Of a DNA stretch of 64,000 bases, positions 26,099 to 40,964 are shown piece by piece. Under the pieces are notes generated by a model. It was not told the origin of the DNA. It worked only from the letters and a program-made list of their open reading frames with translations, and did no database searches. Position numbers and translations under genes: made by a program. Within the stretch, counting starts at the first letter, position 1. The number at the start of each line of letters is the position of its first letter. Origin of the DNA: Catonia carolina (taxonomy: Eukaryota > Arthropoda > Insecta > Hemiptera > Achilidae); assembly GCA_035578175.1 (NCBI GenBank), contig JAQMRL010000004.1, positions 40,753,401 through 40,817,400 of the forward strand, in the 5' to 3' direction.

Positions 26099-27958
26099 TA
26101 TTTTGATACGTACATATTTTTTTGTTTCTGTTAAACACAATAATAGCGTAGGTCAAAAATGATTTGTCTAGTAACGTCTTGTCAAGTCTATTTTTCGTTG
26201 ATTTAGGATCTGTTAGTTAAAGGGAAATTTATAAGCAGTATTTATATCTTCTACACAGGCAGTGTAAAAATATAACTTTTAACACCTGATTCGTACAGAT
26301 GAGATAAATAAAAAATAATTTGGCGACAGCAATCGCTTACTTGTCGTAGCGAAAGTATAAGCAGAAAAATTACGATCCCGATAGCTGTGATTTTATAGAG
26401 TTTTAGGCCTGTAATCAGTGTTTATGTAGGCAGCTTGTTCGAATATTACAATTTTATAAGCATTTTCAGATGCGACTTTTTAACGTTCCGAAACCGAACA
26501 ATTCATGCGTTCTCTTAAGCAAGGTAGGCTAATAAAATTACTTATTTTCAAACCAATTTGTCACTAAACTAAAATGCTGGCTGTTGAAATTGTTGTGCAA
26601 TGAAAATTGTATTTTAGGTAAGCAGCGGACAAGGTGGTTTGAACCTCTAAAATGTTTTTTGAGTGAGATGAGTTGAATTGGTTTACATGGTCTTCTCACA
26701 GCGTTTATAATTATACTTATCAGAATGCCAGTCCTTCGGAAAATCGTGTACTTTCGACTCTCCGAATGACACCTGTATTTCATTATCAACAGGGTTTGAT
26801 TGTAAAATGAAATGCATGAATCTCAGATGAGATAACTCTGGCTAGTGTCGTTTATACCTCTACCTCTTCTGTTCATACGTGCTTTAAACATATAATTGGC
26901 TGACCCTGTGATAAACATGAATACATATTTACGGTCAGGAACTAGCAAATTACGTGCAAAAAATGTTTACCACTCTACCTTTTCATTATGGCCACAATAA
27001 ATTTCATCCATCTTAAAATACAGGAACTAATGAAATAAGAGTAAAGCCAGAAAACCTTTTATGAAAATACATCGGCCTATATATCATCATTTTGTCAGAC
27101 CGTTGATTTTTATTTTTCGACTAATGCTCGTTGGTAGAGCAAAATAGTTTTCTTGTTATAAAACCGATTAATGAGGTATATCTTCTTACCCGGTAGGACA
27201 TTGACTTTGTTTCGTCTCAAGATATTTTGAATTAGAATTTTCAGTTGCCTTCTACGTATCGTAATATTTATTTACAGTTATATAAAATCATTCCCTTAAA
27301 AATATGATACATTACTGGCCAAAATTTATGTTACAAAAATCGAACAACTAGGAAAATAGATAACTCCCTTTTGTTTATTTTTCTTTGTGTCGGTATCGAA
27401 TGAACACTCGTGATTTTTTAAAAAACCGTGTTAACATTTAGCAGCAAATGAAACCAATTTTTAATTTCCTGAAGAACTCGAAAGATCTCTACAATATGGT
27501 AGCCTACTACATATTTCGTAAGTGATATTTAACTAGAAACTATAAATCTCATTAAAAGGTACCTTCATATGTTCTGCCCTACCGTTAACTAGAAGTTGAC
27601 ATTGGGTGTGGACTTTATATTACAATCACACTCGACGTGACGCCCAGAATCAGTACGGACCAATCAGAACGCAGCATATCCTGACGAATGACGTAACGCT
27701 CAACACACTTTGTCATTGGTTGACATCGGTGTGACGTAGTACAGTAATATAAACTCTCTGATTGGACAATATTAACCAATCAAAATGACGCAAAAGAAGA
27801 CATCTGATTGGTTAAAACTGGGCTTTCTTATTGGCCGAAAATACGAGACTCTGATTGGGCAATTATTACCTGAGCCGTTGACGTCACATGCGCATCACAC
27901 TCAACTTGGCCCGACTTACTCACGCAACCCTAATAGATCGTTTGTTGAATACCAGTTT
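26099..27958 (+). repeat. Unit U15, 1860 bp
   Basis: Long-junction form. Promoter-like block at 27638-27886. It differs from U10 only at CTCAACACAC as far as I can see. Confidence 0.97.
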
Positions 27959-29818
27959 TATTTTGATACGTACATATTTTTTTGTTTCTGTTAAACACAA
28001 TAATAGCGTAGGTCAAAAATGATTTGTCTAGTAACGTCTTGTCAAGTCTATTTTTCGTTGATTTAGGATCTGTTAGTTAAAGGGAAATTTATAAGCAGTA
28101 TTTATATCTTCTACACAGGCAGTGTAAAAATATAACTTTTAACACCTGATTCGTACAGATGAGATAAATAAAAAATAATTTGGCGACAGCAATCGCTTAC
28201 TTGTCGTAGCGAAAGTATAAGCAGAAAAATTACGATCCCGATAGCTGTGATTTTATAGAGTTTTAGGCCTGTAATCAGTGTTTATGTAGGCAGCTTGTTC
28301 GAATATTACAATTTTATAAGCATTTTCAGATGCGACTTTTTAACGTTCCGAAACCGAACAATTCATGCGTTCTCTTAAGCAAGGTAGGCTAATAAAATTA
28401 CTTATTTTCAAACCAATTTGTCACTAAACTAAAATGCTGGCTGTTGAAATTGTTGTGCAATGAAAATTGTATTTTAGGTAAGCAGCGGACAAGGTGGTTT
28501 GAACCTCTAAAATGTTTTTTGAGTGAGATGAGTTGAATTGGTTTACATGGTCTTCTCACAGCGTTTATAATTATACTTATCAGAATGCCAGTCCTTCGGA
28601 AAATCGTGTACTTTCGACTCTCCGAATGACACCTGTATTTCATTATCAACAGGGTTTGATTGTAAAATGAAATGCATGAATCTCAGATGAGATAACTCTG
28701 GCTAGTGTCGTTTATACCTCTACCTCTTCTGTTCATACGTGCTTTAAACATATAATTGGCTGACCCTGTGATAAACATGAATACATATTTACGGTCAGGA
28801 ACTAGCAAATTACGTGCAAAAAATGTTTACCACTCTACCTTTTCATTATGGCCACAATAAATTTCATCCATCTTAAAATACAGGAACTAATGAAATAAGA
28901 GTAAAGCCAGAAAACCTTTTATGAAAATACATCGGCCTATATATCATCATTTTGTCAGACCGTTGATTTTTATTTTTCGACTAATGCTCGTTGGTAGAGC
29001 AAAATAGTTTTCTTGTTATAAAACCGATTAATGAGGTATATCTTCTTACCCGGTAGGACATTGACTTTGTTTCGTCTCAAGATATTTTGAATTAGAATTT
29101 TCAGTTGCCTTCTACGTATCGTAATATTTATTTACAGTTATATAAAATCATTCCCTTAAAAATATGATACATTACTGGCCAAAATTTATGTTACAAAAAT
29201 CGAACAACTAGGAAAATAGATAACTCCCTTTTGTTTATTTTTCTTTGTGTCGGTATCGAATGAACACTCGTGATTTTTTAAAAAACCGTGTAAACATTTA
29301 GCAGCAAATGAAACCAATTTTTAATTTCCTGAAGAACTCGAAAGATCTCTACAATATGGTAGCCTACTACATATTTCGTAAGTGATATTTAACTAGAAAC
29401 TATAAATCTCATTAAAAGGTACCTTCATATGTTCTGCCCTACCGTTAACTAGAAGTTGACATTGGGTGTGGACTTTATATTACAATCACACTCGACGTGA
29501 CGCCCAGAATCAGTACGGACCAATCAGAATGCAGCATATCCTGACGAATGACGTAACGCTCAACACACTTTGTCATTGGTTGACATCGGTGTGACGTAGT
29601 ACAGTAATATAAACTCTCTGATTGGACAATATTAACCAATCAAAATGACGCAAAAGAAGACATCTGATTGGTTAAAACTGGGCTTTCTTATTGGCCGAAA
29701 ATACGAGACTCTGATTGGGCAATTATTACCTGAGCCGTTGACGTCACATGCGCATCACACTCAACTTGGCCCGACTTACTCACGCAACCCTAATAGATCG
29801 TTTGTTGAATACCAGTTT
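27959..29818 (+). repeat. Unit U16, 1860 bp
   Basis: Long-junction form. Promoter-like block at 29498-29746. Private variants are CGTGTAAACATT near 29286 and CAGAATGCAG near 29525. Confidence 0.97.
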
Positions 29819-31675
29819 TATTTTAATACATATTTTTTTGTTTCTGTTAAACACAATAATAGCGTAGGTCAAAAATGATTTGTCTAGTAACGTCTTGTCA
29901 AGTCTATTTTTCGTTGATTTAGGATCTGTTAGTTAAAGGGAAATTTATAAGCAGTATTTATATCTTCTACACAGGCAGTGTAAAAATATAACTTTTAACA
30001 CCTGATTCGTACAGATGAGATAAATAAAAAATAATTTGGCGACAGCAATCGCTTACTTGTCGTAGCGAAAGTATAAGCAGAAAAATTACGATCCCGATAG
30101 CTGTGATTTTATAGAGTTTTAGGCCTGTTATCAGTGTTTATGTAGGCAGCTTGTTCGAATATTACAATTTTATAAGCATTTTCAGATGCGACTTTTTAAC
30201 GTTCCGAAACCGAACAATTCATGCGTTCTCTTAAGCAAGGTAGGCTAATAAAATTACTTATTTTCAAACCAATTTGTCACTAAACTAAAATGCTGGATGT
30301 TGAAATTGTTGTGCAATGAAAATTGTATTTTAGGTAAGCAGCGGACAAGGTGGTTTGAACCTCTAAAATGTTTTTTGAGTGAGATGAGTTGAATTGGTTT
30401 ACATGGTCTTCTCACAGCGTTTATAATTATACTTATCAGAATGCCAGTCCTTCGGAAAATCGTGTACTTTCGACTCTCCGAATGACACCTGTATTTCATT
30501 ATCAACAGGGTTTGATTGTAAAATGAAATGCATGAATCTCAGATGAGATAACTCTGGCTAGTGTCGTTTATACCTCTACCTCTTCTGTTCATACGTGCTT
30601 TAAACATATAATTGGCTGACCCTGTGATAAACATGAATACATATTTACGGTCAGGAACTAGCAAATTACGTGCAAAAAATGTTTACCACTCTACCTTTTC
30701 ATTATGGCCACAATAAATTTCATCCATCTTAAAATACAGGAACTAATGAAATAAGAGTAAAGCCAGAAAACCTTTTATGAAAATACATCGGCCTATATAT
30801 CATCATTTTGTCAGACCGTTGGTTTTTATTTTTCGACTAATGCTCGTTGGTAGAGCAAAATAGTTTTCTTGTTATAAAACCGATTAATGAGGTATATCTT
30901 CTTACCCGGTAGGACATTGACTTTGTTTCGTCTCAAGATATTTTGAATTAGAATTTTCAGTTGCCTTCTACGTATCGTAATATTTATTTACAGTTATATA
31001 AAATCATTCCCTTAAAAATATGATACATTACTGGCCAAAATTTATGTTACAAAAATCGAACAACTAGGAAAATAGATAACTCCCTTTTGTTTTATTTTTC
31101 TTTGTGTCGGTATCGAATGAACACTCGTGATTTTTTAAAAAACCGTGTTAACATTTAGCAGCAAATGAAACCAATTTTTAATTTCCTGAAGAACTTGAAA
31201 GATCTCTACAATATGGTAGCCTACTACATATTTCGTAAGTGATATTTAACTAGAAACTATAAATCTCATTAAAAGGTACCTTCATATGTTCTGCCCTACC
31301 GTTAACTAGAAGTTGACATTGGGTGTGGACTTTATATTACAATCACACTCGACGTGACGCCCAGAATCAGTACGGACCAATCAGAACGCAGCATATCCTG
31401 ACGAATGACGTAACGCTCAACACACTTTCTCATTGGTTGACATCGGTGTGACGTAGTACAGTAATATAAACTCTCTGATTGGACAATATTAACCAATCAA
31501 AATGACGCAAAAGAAGACATCTGATTGGTTAAAACTGGGCTTTCTTATTGGCCGAAAATACGAGACTCTGATTGGGCAATTATTACCTGAGCCGTTGACG
31601 TCACATGCGCATCACACTCAACTTGGCCCGACTTACTCACGCAACCCTAATAGATCGTTTGTTGAATACCAGTTT
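29819..31675 (+). repeat. Unit U17, 1857 bp
   Basis: Short-junction form with TTTTAATACAT at its start. Promoter-like block at 31355-31603. One extra T (TGTTTTATTTTT near 31088) is shared with U18 and U25. Private variants are CCTGTTATCAG, GCTGGATGTTG and ACTTGAAAG. Confidence 0.97.
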
Positions 31676-33535
31676 TATTTTGATACGTACATATTTTTTG
31701 TTTCTGTTAAACACAATAATAGCGTAGGTCAAAAATGATTTGTCTAGTAACGTCTTGTCAAGTCTATTTTTCGTTGATTTAGGATCTGTTAGTTAAAGGG
31801 AAATTTATAAGCAGTATTTATATCTTCTACACAGGCAGTGTAAAAATATAACTTTTAACACCTGATTCGTACAGATGAGATAAATAAAAAATAATTTCGC
31901 GACAGCAATCGCTTACTTGTCGTAGCGAAAGTATAAGCAGAAAAATTACGATCCCGATAGCTGTGATTTTATAGAGTTTTAGGCCTGTAATCAGTGTTTA
32001 TGTAGGCAGCTTGTTCGAATATTACAATTTTATAAGCATTTTCAGATGCGACTTTTTAACGTTCCGAAACCGAACAATTCATGCGTTCTCTTAAGCAAGG
32101 TAGGCTAATAAAATTACTTATTTTCAAACCAATTTGTCACTAAACTAAAATGCTGGCTGTTGAAATTGTTGTGCAATGAAAATTGTATTTTAGGTAAGCA
32201 GCGGACAAGGTGGTTTGAAAATCTAAAATGTTTTTTGAGTGAGATGAGTTGAATTGGTTCACATGGTCTTCTCACAGCGTTTATAATTATACTTATCAGA
32301 ATGCCAGTCCTTCGGAAAATCGTGTACTTTCGACTCTCCGAATGACACCTGTATTTCATTATCAACAGGGTTTGATTGTAAAATGAAATGCATGAATCTC
32401 AGATGAGATAACTCTGGTTAGTGTCGTTTATACCTCTACCTCTTCTGTTCATACGTGCTTTAAACATATAATTGGCTGACCCTGTGATAAACATGAATAC
32501 ATATTTACGGTCAGGAACTAGCAAATTACGTGCAAAAAATGTTTACCACTCTACCTTTTCATTATGGCCACAATAAATTTCATCCATCTTAAAATACAGG
32601 AACTAATGAAATAAGAGTAAAGCCAGAAAACCTTTTATGAAAATACATCGGCCTATATATCATCATTTTGTCAGACCGTTGATTTTTATTTTTCGACTAA
32701 TGCTCGTTGGTAGAGCAAAATAGTTTTCTTGTTATAAAACCGATTAATGAGGTATATCTTCTTACCCGGTAGGACATTGACTTTGTTTCGTCTCAAGATA
32801 TTTTGAATTAGAATTTTCAGTTGCCTTGTACGTATCGTAATATTTATTTACAGTTATATAAAATCATTCCCTTAAAAATATGATACATTACTGGCCAAAA
32901 TTTATGTTACAAAAATCGAACAACTAGGAAAATAGATAACTCCCTTTTGTTTTATTTTTCTTTGTGTCGGTATCGAATGAACACTCGTGATTTTTTAAAA
33001 AACCGTGTTAACATTTAGCAGCAAATGAAACCAATTTTTAATTTCCTGAAGAACTCGAAAGATCTCTACAATATGGTAGCCTACTACATATTTCGTAAGT
33101 GATATTTAACTAGAAACTATAAATCTCATTAAAAGGTACCTTCATATGTTCTGCCCTACCGTTAACTAGAAGTTGACATTGGGTGTGGACTTTATATTAC
33201 AATCACACTCGACGTGACGCCCAGAATCAGTACGGACCAATCAGAACGCAGCATATCCTGACGAATGACGTAACGCTCAAGACACTTTGTCATTGGTTGA
33301 CATCGGTGTGACGTAGTACAGTAATATAAACTCTCTGATTGGACAATATTAACCAATCAAAATGACGCAAAAGAAGACATCTGATTGGTTAAAACTGGGC
33401 TTTCTTATTGGCCGAAAATACGAGACTCTGATTGGGCAATTATTACCTGAGCCGTTAACGTCACGTGCGCATCACACTCAACTTGGCCTTACTTACTCAC
33501 GCAACCTTAATAGATCGTTTGTTGAATACCAGTTT
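31676..33535 (+). repeat. Unit U18, 1860 bp
   Basis: Long-junction form with one T fewer in the adjacent T run. Promoter-like block at 33215-33463. The CRE is altered at its first base (TAACGTCA) but followed by CACGTG, so the left-edge E-box allele reappears here alone. Private variants include TTGAAAATCTAAA near 32215 and CCTTGTACG near 32824. Confidence 0.97.
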
Positions 33536-35390
33536 TATTTTGATACATATTTTTTTGTTTCTGTTAAACACAATAATAGCGTAGGTCAAAAATGATTTGT
33601 CTAGTAACGTCTTGTCAAGTCTTTTTTTCGTTGATTTAGGATCTGTTAGTTAAAGGGAAATTTATAAGCAGTATTTATATCTTCTACACAGGCAGTGTAA
33701 AAATATAACTTTTAACACCTGATTCGTACAGATGAGATAAATAAAAAATAATTTGGCGACAGCAATCGCTTACTTGTCGTAGCGAAAGTATCAGCAGAAA
33801 AATTACGATCCCGATAGCTGTGATTTTATAGAGTTTTAGGCCTGTAATCAGTGTTTATGTAGGCAGCTTGTTCGAATATTACAATTTTATAAGCATTTTC
33901 AGATGCGACTTTTTAACGTTCCGAAACCGAACAATTCATGCGTTCTCTTAAGCAAGGTAGGCTAATAAAATTACTTATTTTCAAACCAATTTGTCACTAA
34001 ACTAAAATGCTGGCTGTTGAAATTGTTGTGCAATGAAAATTGTATTTTAGGTAAGCAGCGGACAAGGTGGTTTGAACCTCTAAAATGTTTTTTGAGTGAG
34101 ATGAGTTGAATTGGTTTACATGGTCTTCTCACAGCGTTTATAATTATACTTATCAGAATGCCAGTCCTTCGGAAAATCGTGTACTTTCGACTCTCCGAAT
34201 GACACCTGTATTTCATTATCAACAGGGTTTGATTGTAAAATGAAATGCATGAATCTCAGATGAGATAACTCTGGCTAGTGTCGTTTATACCTCTACCTCT
34301 TCTGTTTATACGTGCTTTAAACATATAATTGGCTGAACCTGTGATAAACATGAATACATATTTACGGTCAGGAACTAGCAAATTACGTGCAAAAAATGTT
34401 TACCACTCTACCTTTTCATTATGGCCACAATAAATTTCATCCATCTTAAAATACAGGACTAATGAAATAAGAGTAAAGCCAGAAAACCTTTTATGAAAAT
34501 ACATCGGCCTATATATCATCATTTTGTCAGACCGTTGATTTTTATTTTTCGACTAATGCTCGTTGGTAGAGCAAAATAGTTTTCTTGTTATAAAACCGAT
34601 TAATGAGGTATATCTTCTTACCCGGTAGGACATTGACTTTGTTTCGTCTCAAGATATTTTGAATTAGAATTTTCAGTTGCCTTCTACGTATCGTAATATT
34701 TATTTACAGTTATATAAAATCATTCCCTTAAAAATATGATACATTACTGGCCAAAATTTATGTTACAAAAATCGAACAACTAGGAAAATAGATAACTCCC
34801 TTTTGTTTATTTTTCTTTGTGTCGGTATCGAATGAACACTCGTGATTTTTTAAAAAACCGTGTTAACATTTAGCAGCAAATGAAACCAATTTTTAATTTC
34901 CTGAAGAACTCGAACGATCTCTACAATATGGTAGCCTACTACATATTTCGTAAGTGATATTTAACTAGAAACTATAAATCTCATTAAAAGGTACCTTCAT
35001 ATGTTCTGCCCTACCGTTAACTAGAAGTTGACATTGGGTGTGGACTTTATATTACAATCACACTCGACGTGACGCCCAGAATCAGTACGGACCAATCAGA
35101 ACGCAGCATATCCTGACGAATGACGTAACGCTCAAGACACTTTGTCATTGGTTGACATCGGTGTGACGTAGTACAGTAATATAAACTCTCTGATTGGACA
35201 ATATTAACCAATCAAAATGACGCAAAAGAAGATATCTGATTGGTTAAAACTGGGCTTTCTTATTGGCCGAAAATACGAGATACTGATTGGGCAATTATTA
35301 CCTGAGCCGTTGACGTCACATGCGCATCACACTCAACTTGGCCCGACTTACTCACGCAACCCTAATAGATCGTTTGTTGAATACCAGTTT
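33536..35390 (+). repeat. Unit U19, 1855 bp
   Basis: Short-junction form. Promoter-like block at 35070-35318. The one-base deletion CAGGACTAATG near 34455 is shared with U24 and U25. GAGATACTG near 35277 is shared with U24. Others are GTATCAGCAG, CTGAACCTG and CGAACGATC. Confidence 0.97.
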
Positions 35391-37250
35391 TATTTTGATA
35401 CGTACATATTTTTTTGTTTCTGTTAAACACAATAATAGCGTAGGTCAAAAATGATTTGTCTAGTAACGTCTTGTCAAGTCTATTTTTCGTTGATTTAGGA
35501 TCTGTTTGTTAAAGGGAAATTTATAAGCAGTATTTATATCTTCTACACAGGCAGTGTAAAAATATAACTTTTAACACCTGATTCGTACAGATGAGATAAA
35601 TAAAAAATAATTTGGCGACAGCAATCGCTTACTTGTCGTAGCGAAAGTATAAGCAGAAAAATTACGATCCCGATAGCTGTGATTTTATAGAGTTTTAGGC
35701 CTGTAATCAGTGTTTATGTAGGCAGCTTGTTCGAATATTACAATTTTATAAGCATTTTCAGATGCGACTTTTTAACGTTCCGAAACCGAACAATTCATGC
35801 GTTCTCTTAAGCAAGGTAGGCTAATAAAATTACTTATTTTCAAACCAATTTGTCACTAAACTAAAATGCTGGCTGTTGAAATTGTTGTGCAATGAAAATT
35901 GTATTTTAGGTAAGCAGCGGGCAAGGTGGTTTGAACCTCTAAAATGTTTTTTGAGTGAGATGAGTTGAATTGGTTTACATGGTCTTCTCACAGCGTTTAT
36001 AATTATACTTATCAGAATGCCAGTCCTTCGGAAAATCGTGTACTTTCGACTCTCCGAATGACACCTGTATTTCATTATCAACAGGGTTTGATTGTAAAAT
36101 GAAATGCATGAATCTCAGATGAGATAACTCTGGCTAGTGTCGTTTATACCTCTACCTCTTCTGTTCATACGTGCTTTAAACATATAATTGGCTGACCCTG
36201 TGATAAACATGAATACATATTTACGGTCAGGAACTAGCAAATTACGTGCCAAAAATGTTTACCACTCTACCTTTTCATTATGGTCACAATAAATTTCATC
36301 CATCTTAAAATACAGGAACTAATGAAATAAGAGTAAAGCCAGAAAACCTTTTATGAAAATACATCGGCCTATATATCATCATTTTGTCAGACCGTTGATT
36401 TTTATTTTTCGACTAATGCTCGTTGGTAGAGCAAAATAGTTATCTTGTTATAAAACCGATTAATGAGGTATATCTTCTTACCCGGTAGGACATTGATTTT
36501 GTTTCGTCTCAAGATATTTTGAATTAGAATTTTCAGTTGCCTTCTACGTATCGTAATATTTATTTACAGTTATATAAAATCATTCCCTTAAAAATATGAT
36601 ACATTACTGGCCAAAATTTATGTTACAAAAATCGAACAACTAGGAAAATAGATAACTCCCTTTTGTTTATTTTTCTTTGTGTCGGTATCGAATGAACACT
36701 CGTGATTTTTTAAAAAACCGTGTTAACATTTAGCAGCAAATGAAACCAATTTTTAATTTCCTGAAGAACTCGAAAGATCTCTACAATATGGTAGCCTACT
36801 ACATATTTCGTAAGTGATATTTAACTAGAAACTATAAATCTCATTAAAAGGTACCTTCATATGTTCTGCCCTACCGTTAACTAGAAGTTGACATTGGGTG
36901 TGGACTTTATATTATAATCACACTCGACGTGACGCCCAGAATCAGTACGGACCAATCAGGACGCAGCATATCCTGACGGATGACGTAACGCTCAAGACAC
37001 TTTGTCATTGGTTGACATCGGTGTGACGTAGTACAGTAATATAAACTCTCTGATTGGACAATATTAACCAATCAAAATGACGCAAAAGAAGACATCTGAT
37101 TGGTTAAAACTGGGCTTTCTTATTGGCCGAAAATACGAGACTCTGATTGGGCAATTATTACCTGAGCCGTTGGCGTCACATGCGCATCACACTCAACTTG
37201 GCCCGACTTACTCACGCAACCCTAATAGATCGTTTGTTGAATACCAGTTT
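35391..37250 (+). repeat. Unit U20, 1860 bp
   Basis: Long-junction form. Promoter-like block at 36930-37178, with the CRE changed to TGGCGTCA. GTGCCAAAAA, ATGGTCACAAT, CAGGACGCAG, ACGGATGAC and the altered CRE are shared with U21, indicating a recent single-unit duplication. Confidence 0.97.
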
Positions 37251-39105
37251 TATTTTGATACGTACATATTTTTTTGTTTCTGTTAAACACAATAATAGCG
37301 TAGGTCAAAAATGATTTGTCTAGTAACGTCTTGTCAAGTCTATTTTTCGTTGATTTAGGATCTGTTAGTTAAAGGGAAATTTATAAGCAGTATTTATATC
37401 TTCTACACAGGCAGTGTAAAAATATAACTTTTAACACCTGATTCGTACAGATGAGATAAATAAAAAATAATTTCGCGACAGCAATCGCTTACTTGTCGTA
37501 GCGAAAGTATAAGCAGAAAAATTACGATCCCGATAGCTGTGATTTTATAGAGTTTTAGGCCTGTAATCAGTGTTTATGTAGGCAGCTTGTTCGAATATTA
37601 CAATTTTATAAGCATTTTCAGATGCGACTTTTTAACGTTCCGAAACCGAACAATTCATGCGTTCTCTTAAGCAAGGTAGGCTAATAAAATTACTTATTTT
37701 CAAACCAATTTGTCACTAAACTAAAATGCTGGCTGTTGAAATTGTTGTGCAATGAAAATTGTATTTTAGGTAAGCAGCGGACAAGGTGGTTTGAATCTCT
37801 AAAATGTTTTTTGAGTGAGATGAGTTGAATTGGTTTACATGGTCTTCTCACAGCGTTTATAATTATACTTATCAGAATGCCAGTCCTTCGGAAAATCGTG
37901 TACTTTCGACTCTCCGAATGACACCTGTATTTCATTATCAACAGGGTTTGATTGTAAAATGAAATGCATGAATCTCAGATGAGATAACTCTGGCTAGTGT
38001 CGTTTATACCTCTACCTCTTCTGTTCATACGTGCTTTAAACATATAATTGGCTGACCCTGTGATAAACATGAATACATATTTACGGTCAGGAACTAGCAA
38101 ATTACGTGCCAAAAATGTTTACCACTCTACCTTTTCATTATGGTCACAATAAATTTCATCCATCTTAAAATACAGGAACTAATGAAATAAGAGTAAAGCC
38201 AGAAAACCTTTTATGAAAATACATCGGCCTATATATCATCATTTTGTCAGACCGTTGATTTTTATTTTTCGACTAATGCTCGTTGGTAGAGCAAAATAGT
38301 TTTCTTGTTATAAAACCGATTAATGAGGTATATCTTCTTACCCGGTAGGACATTGACTTTGTTTCGTCTCAAGATATTTTGAATTAGAATTTTCAGTTGC
38401 CTTCTACGTATCGTAATATTTATTTACAGTTATATAAAATCATTCCCTTAAAAATATGATACATTACTGGCCAAAATTTATGTTACAAAAATCGAACAAC
38501 TAGGAAAATAGATAACTCCCTTTTGTTTATTTTTCTTTGTGTCGGTATCGAATGAACACTCGTGATTTTTTAAAAAACCGTGTTAACATTTAGCAGCAAA
38601 TGAAACCAATTTTTAATTTCCTGAAGAACTCGAAAGATCTCTACAATATGGTACTACATATTTCGTAAGTGATATTTAACTAGAAACTATAAATCTCATT
38701 AAAAGGTACCTTCATATGTTCTGCCCTACCGTTAACTAGAAGTTGACATTGGGTGTGGACTTTATATTACAATCACACTCGACGTGACGCCCAGAATCAG
38801 TACGGACCAATCAGGACGCAGCATATCCTGACGGATGACGTAACGCTCAAGACACTTTGTCATTGGTTGACATCGGTGTGACGTAGTACAGTAATATAAA
38901 CTCTCTGATTGGACAATATTAACCAATCAAAATGACGCAAAAGAAGACATCTGATTGGTTAAAACTGGGCTTTCTTATTGGCCGAAAATACGAGACTCTG
39001 ATTGGGCAATTATTACCTGAGCCGTTGGCGTCACATGCGCATCACACTCAACTTGGCCCGACTTACTCACGCAACCCTAATAGATCGTTTGTTGAATACC
39101 AGTTT
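37251..39105 (+). repeat. Unit U21, 1855 bp
   Basis: Long-junction form, sister of U20. Promoter-like block at 38785-39033, TGGCGTCA. It adds the 5-bp deletion ATGGTACTACAT near 38648, TTCGCGAC near 37472 and GAATCTCT near 37793 (the last shared with U22). Confidence 0.97.
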
Positions 39106-40964
39106 TATTTTGATACGTACATATTTTTTTGTTTCTGTTAAACACAATAATAGCGTAGGTCAAAAATGATTTGTCTAGTAACGTCTTGTCAAGTCTATTT
39201 TTCGTTGATTTAGGATCTGTTAGTTAAAGGGAAATTTATAAGCAGTATTTATATCTTCTACACAGGCAGTGTAAAAATATAACTTTTAACACCTGATTCG
39301 TACAGATGAGATAAATAAAAAATAATTTGGCGACAGCAATCGCTTACTTGTCGTAGCGAAAGTATAAGCAGAAAAATTACGATCCCGATAGCTGTGATTT
39401 TATAGAGTTTTAGGCCTGTAATCAGTGTTTATGTAGGCAGCTTGTTCGAATATTACAATTTTATAAGCATTTTCAGATGCGACTTTTTAACGTTCCGAAA
39501 CCGAACAATTCATGCGTTCTCTTAAGCGAGGTAGGCTAATAAAATTACTTATTTTCAAACCAATTTGTCACTAAACTAAAATGCTGGCTGTTGAAATTGT
39601 TGTGCAATGAAAATTGTATTTTAGGTAAGCAGCGGACAAAATGGTTTGAATCTCTAAAATGTTTTTTGAGTGAGATGAGTTGAATTGGTTTACATGGTCT
39701 TCTCACAGCGTTTATAATTATACTTATCAGAATGCCAGTCCTTCGAAAAATCGTGTACTTTCGACTCTCCGAATGACACCTGTATTTCATTATCAACAGG
39801 GTTTGATTGTAAAATGAAATGCATGAATCTCAGATGAGATAACTCTGGCTAGTGTCGTTTATACCTCTACCTCTTCTGTTCATAAGTGCTTTAAACATAT
39901 AATTGGCTGACCCTGTGATAAACATGAATACATATTTACGGTCAGGAACTAGCAAATTACGTGCAAAAAATGTTTACCACTCTACCTTTTCATTATGGCC
40001 ACAATAAATTTCATCCATCTTAAAATACAGGAACTAATGAAATAAGAGTAAAGCCAGAAAACCTTTTATGAAAATACATCGGCCTATATATCATCATTTT
40101 GTCAGACCGTTGATTTTTATTTTTCGACTAATGCTCGTTGGTAGAGCAAAATAGTTTTCTTGTTATAAAACCGATTAATGAGGTATATCTTCTTACCCGG
40201 TAGGACATTGACTTTGTTTCGTCTCAAGATATTTTGAATTAGAATTTTCAGTTGCCTTCTACGTATCGTAATATTTATTTACAGTTATATAAAATCATTC
40301 CCTTAAAAATATGATACAGTACTGGCCAAAATTTATGTTACAAAAATCGAACGACTAGGAAAAATAGATAACTCCCTTTTGTTTATTTTTCTTTGTGTCG
40401 GTATCGAAAGAACAATCGTTATTTTTTAAAAAACCGTGTTAACATTTAGCAGCAAATGAAACCAATTTTTAATTTCCTGAAGAACTCGAAAGATCTCTAT
40501 AATATGGTAGCCTACTACATATTTCGTAAGTGATATTTAACTAGAAACTATAAATCTCATTAAAAGGTACCTTCATATGTTCTGCCCTACCGTTAACTAG
40601 AGTTGACATTGGGTGTGGACTTTATATTACAATCACACTCGACGTGACGCCCAGAATCAGTACGGACCAATCAGAACGCAGCATATCCTGACGAATGACG
40701 TAACGCTCAAGACACTTTGTCATTGGTTGGCATCGGTGTGACGTTGTACAGTAATATAAACTCTCTGATTGGACAATATTAACCAATCAAAATGACGCAA
40801 AAGAAGACATCTGATTGGTTAAAACTGGGCTTTCTTATTGGCCGAAAATACGAGACTCTGATTGGGCAATTATTACCTGAACTTTGACGTCACATGGGCA
40901 TCACACTCAACTTGGCCCGACTTACTCACGCAACCCTAATAGATCGTTTGTTGAATACCAGTTT
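39106..40964 (+). repeat. Unit U22, 1859 bp
   Basis: Long-junction form and one of the most diverged units. Promoter-like block at 40645-40892, with one base lost before the CRE (CTGAACTTTGACGTCA). GAACGACTAGGAAAAATAG near 40349 and CGAAAGAACAATCG near 40405 are shared with U23. The first also recurs in U29 and U30. Confidence 0.97.
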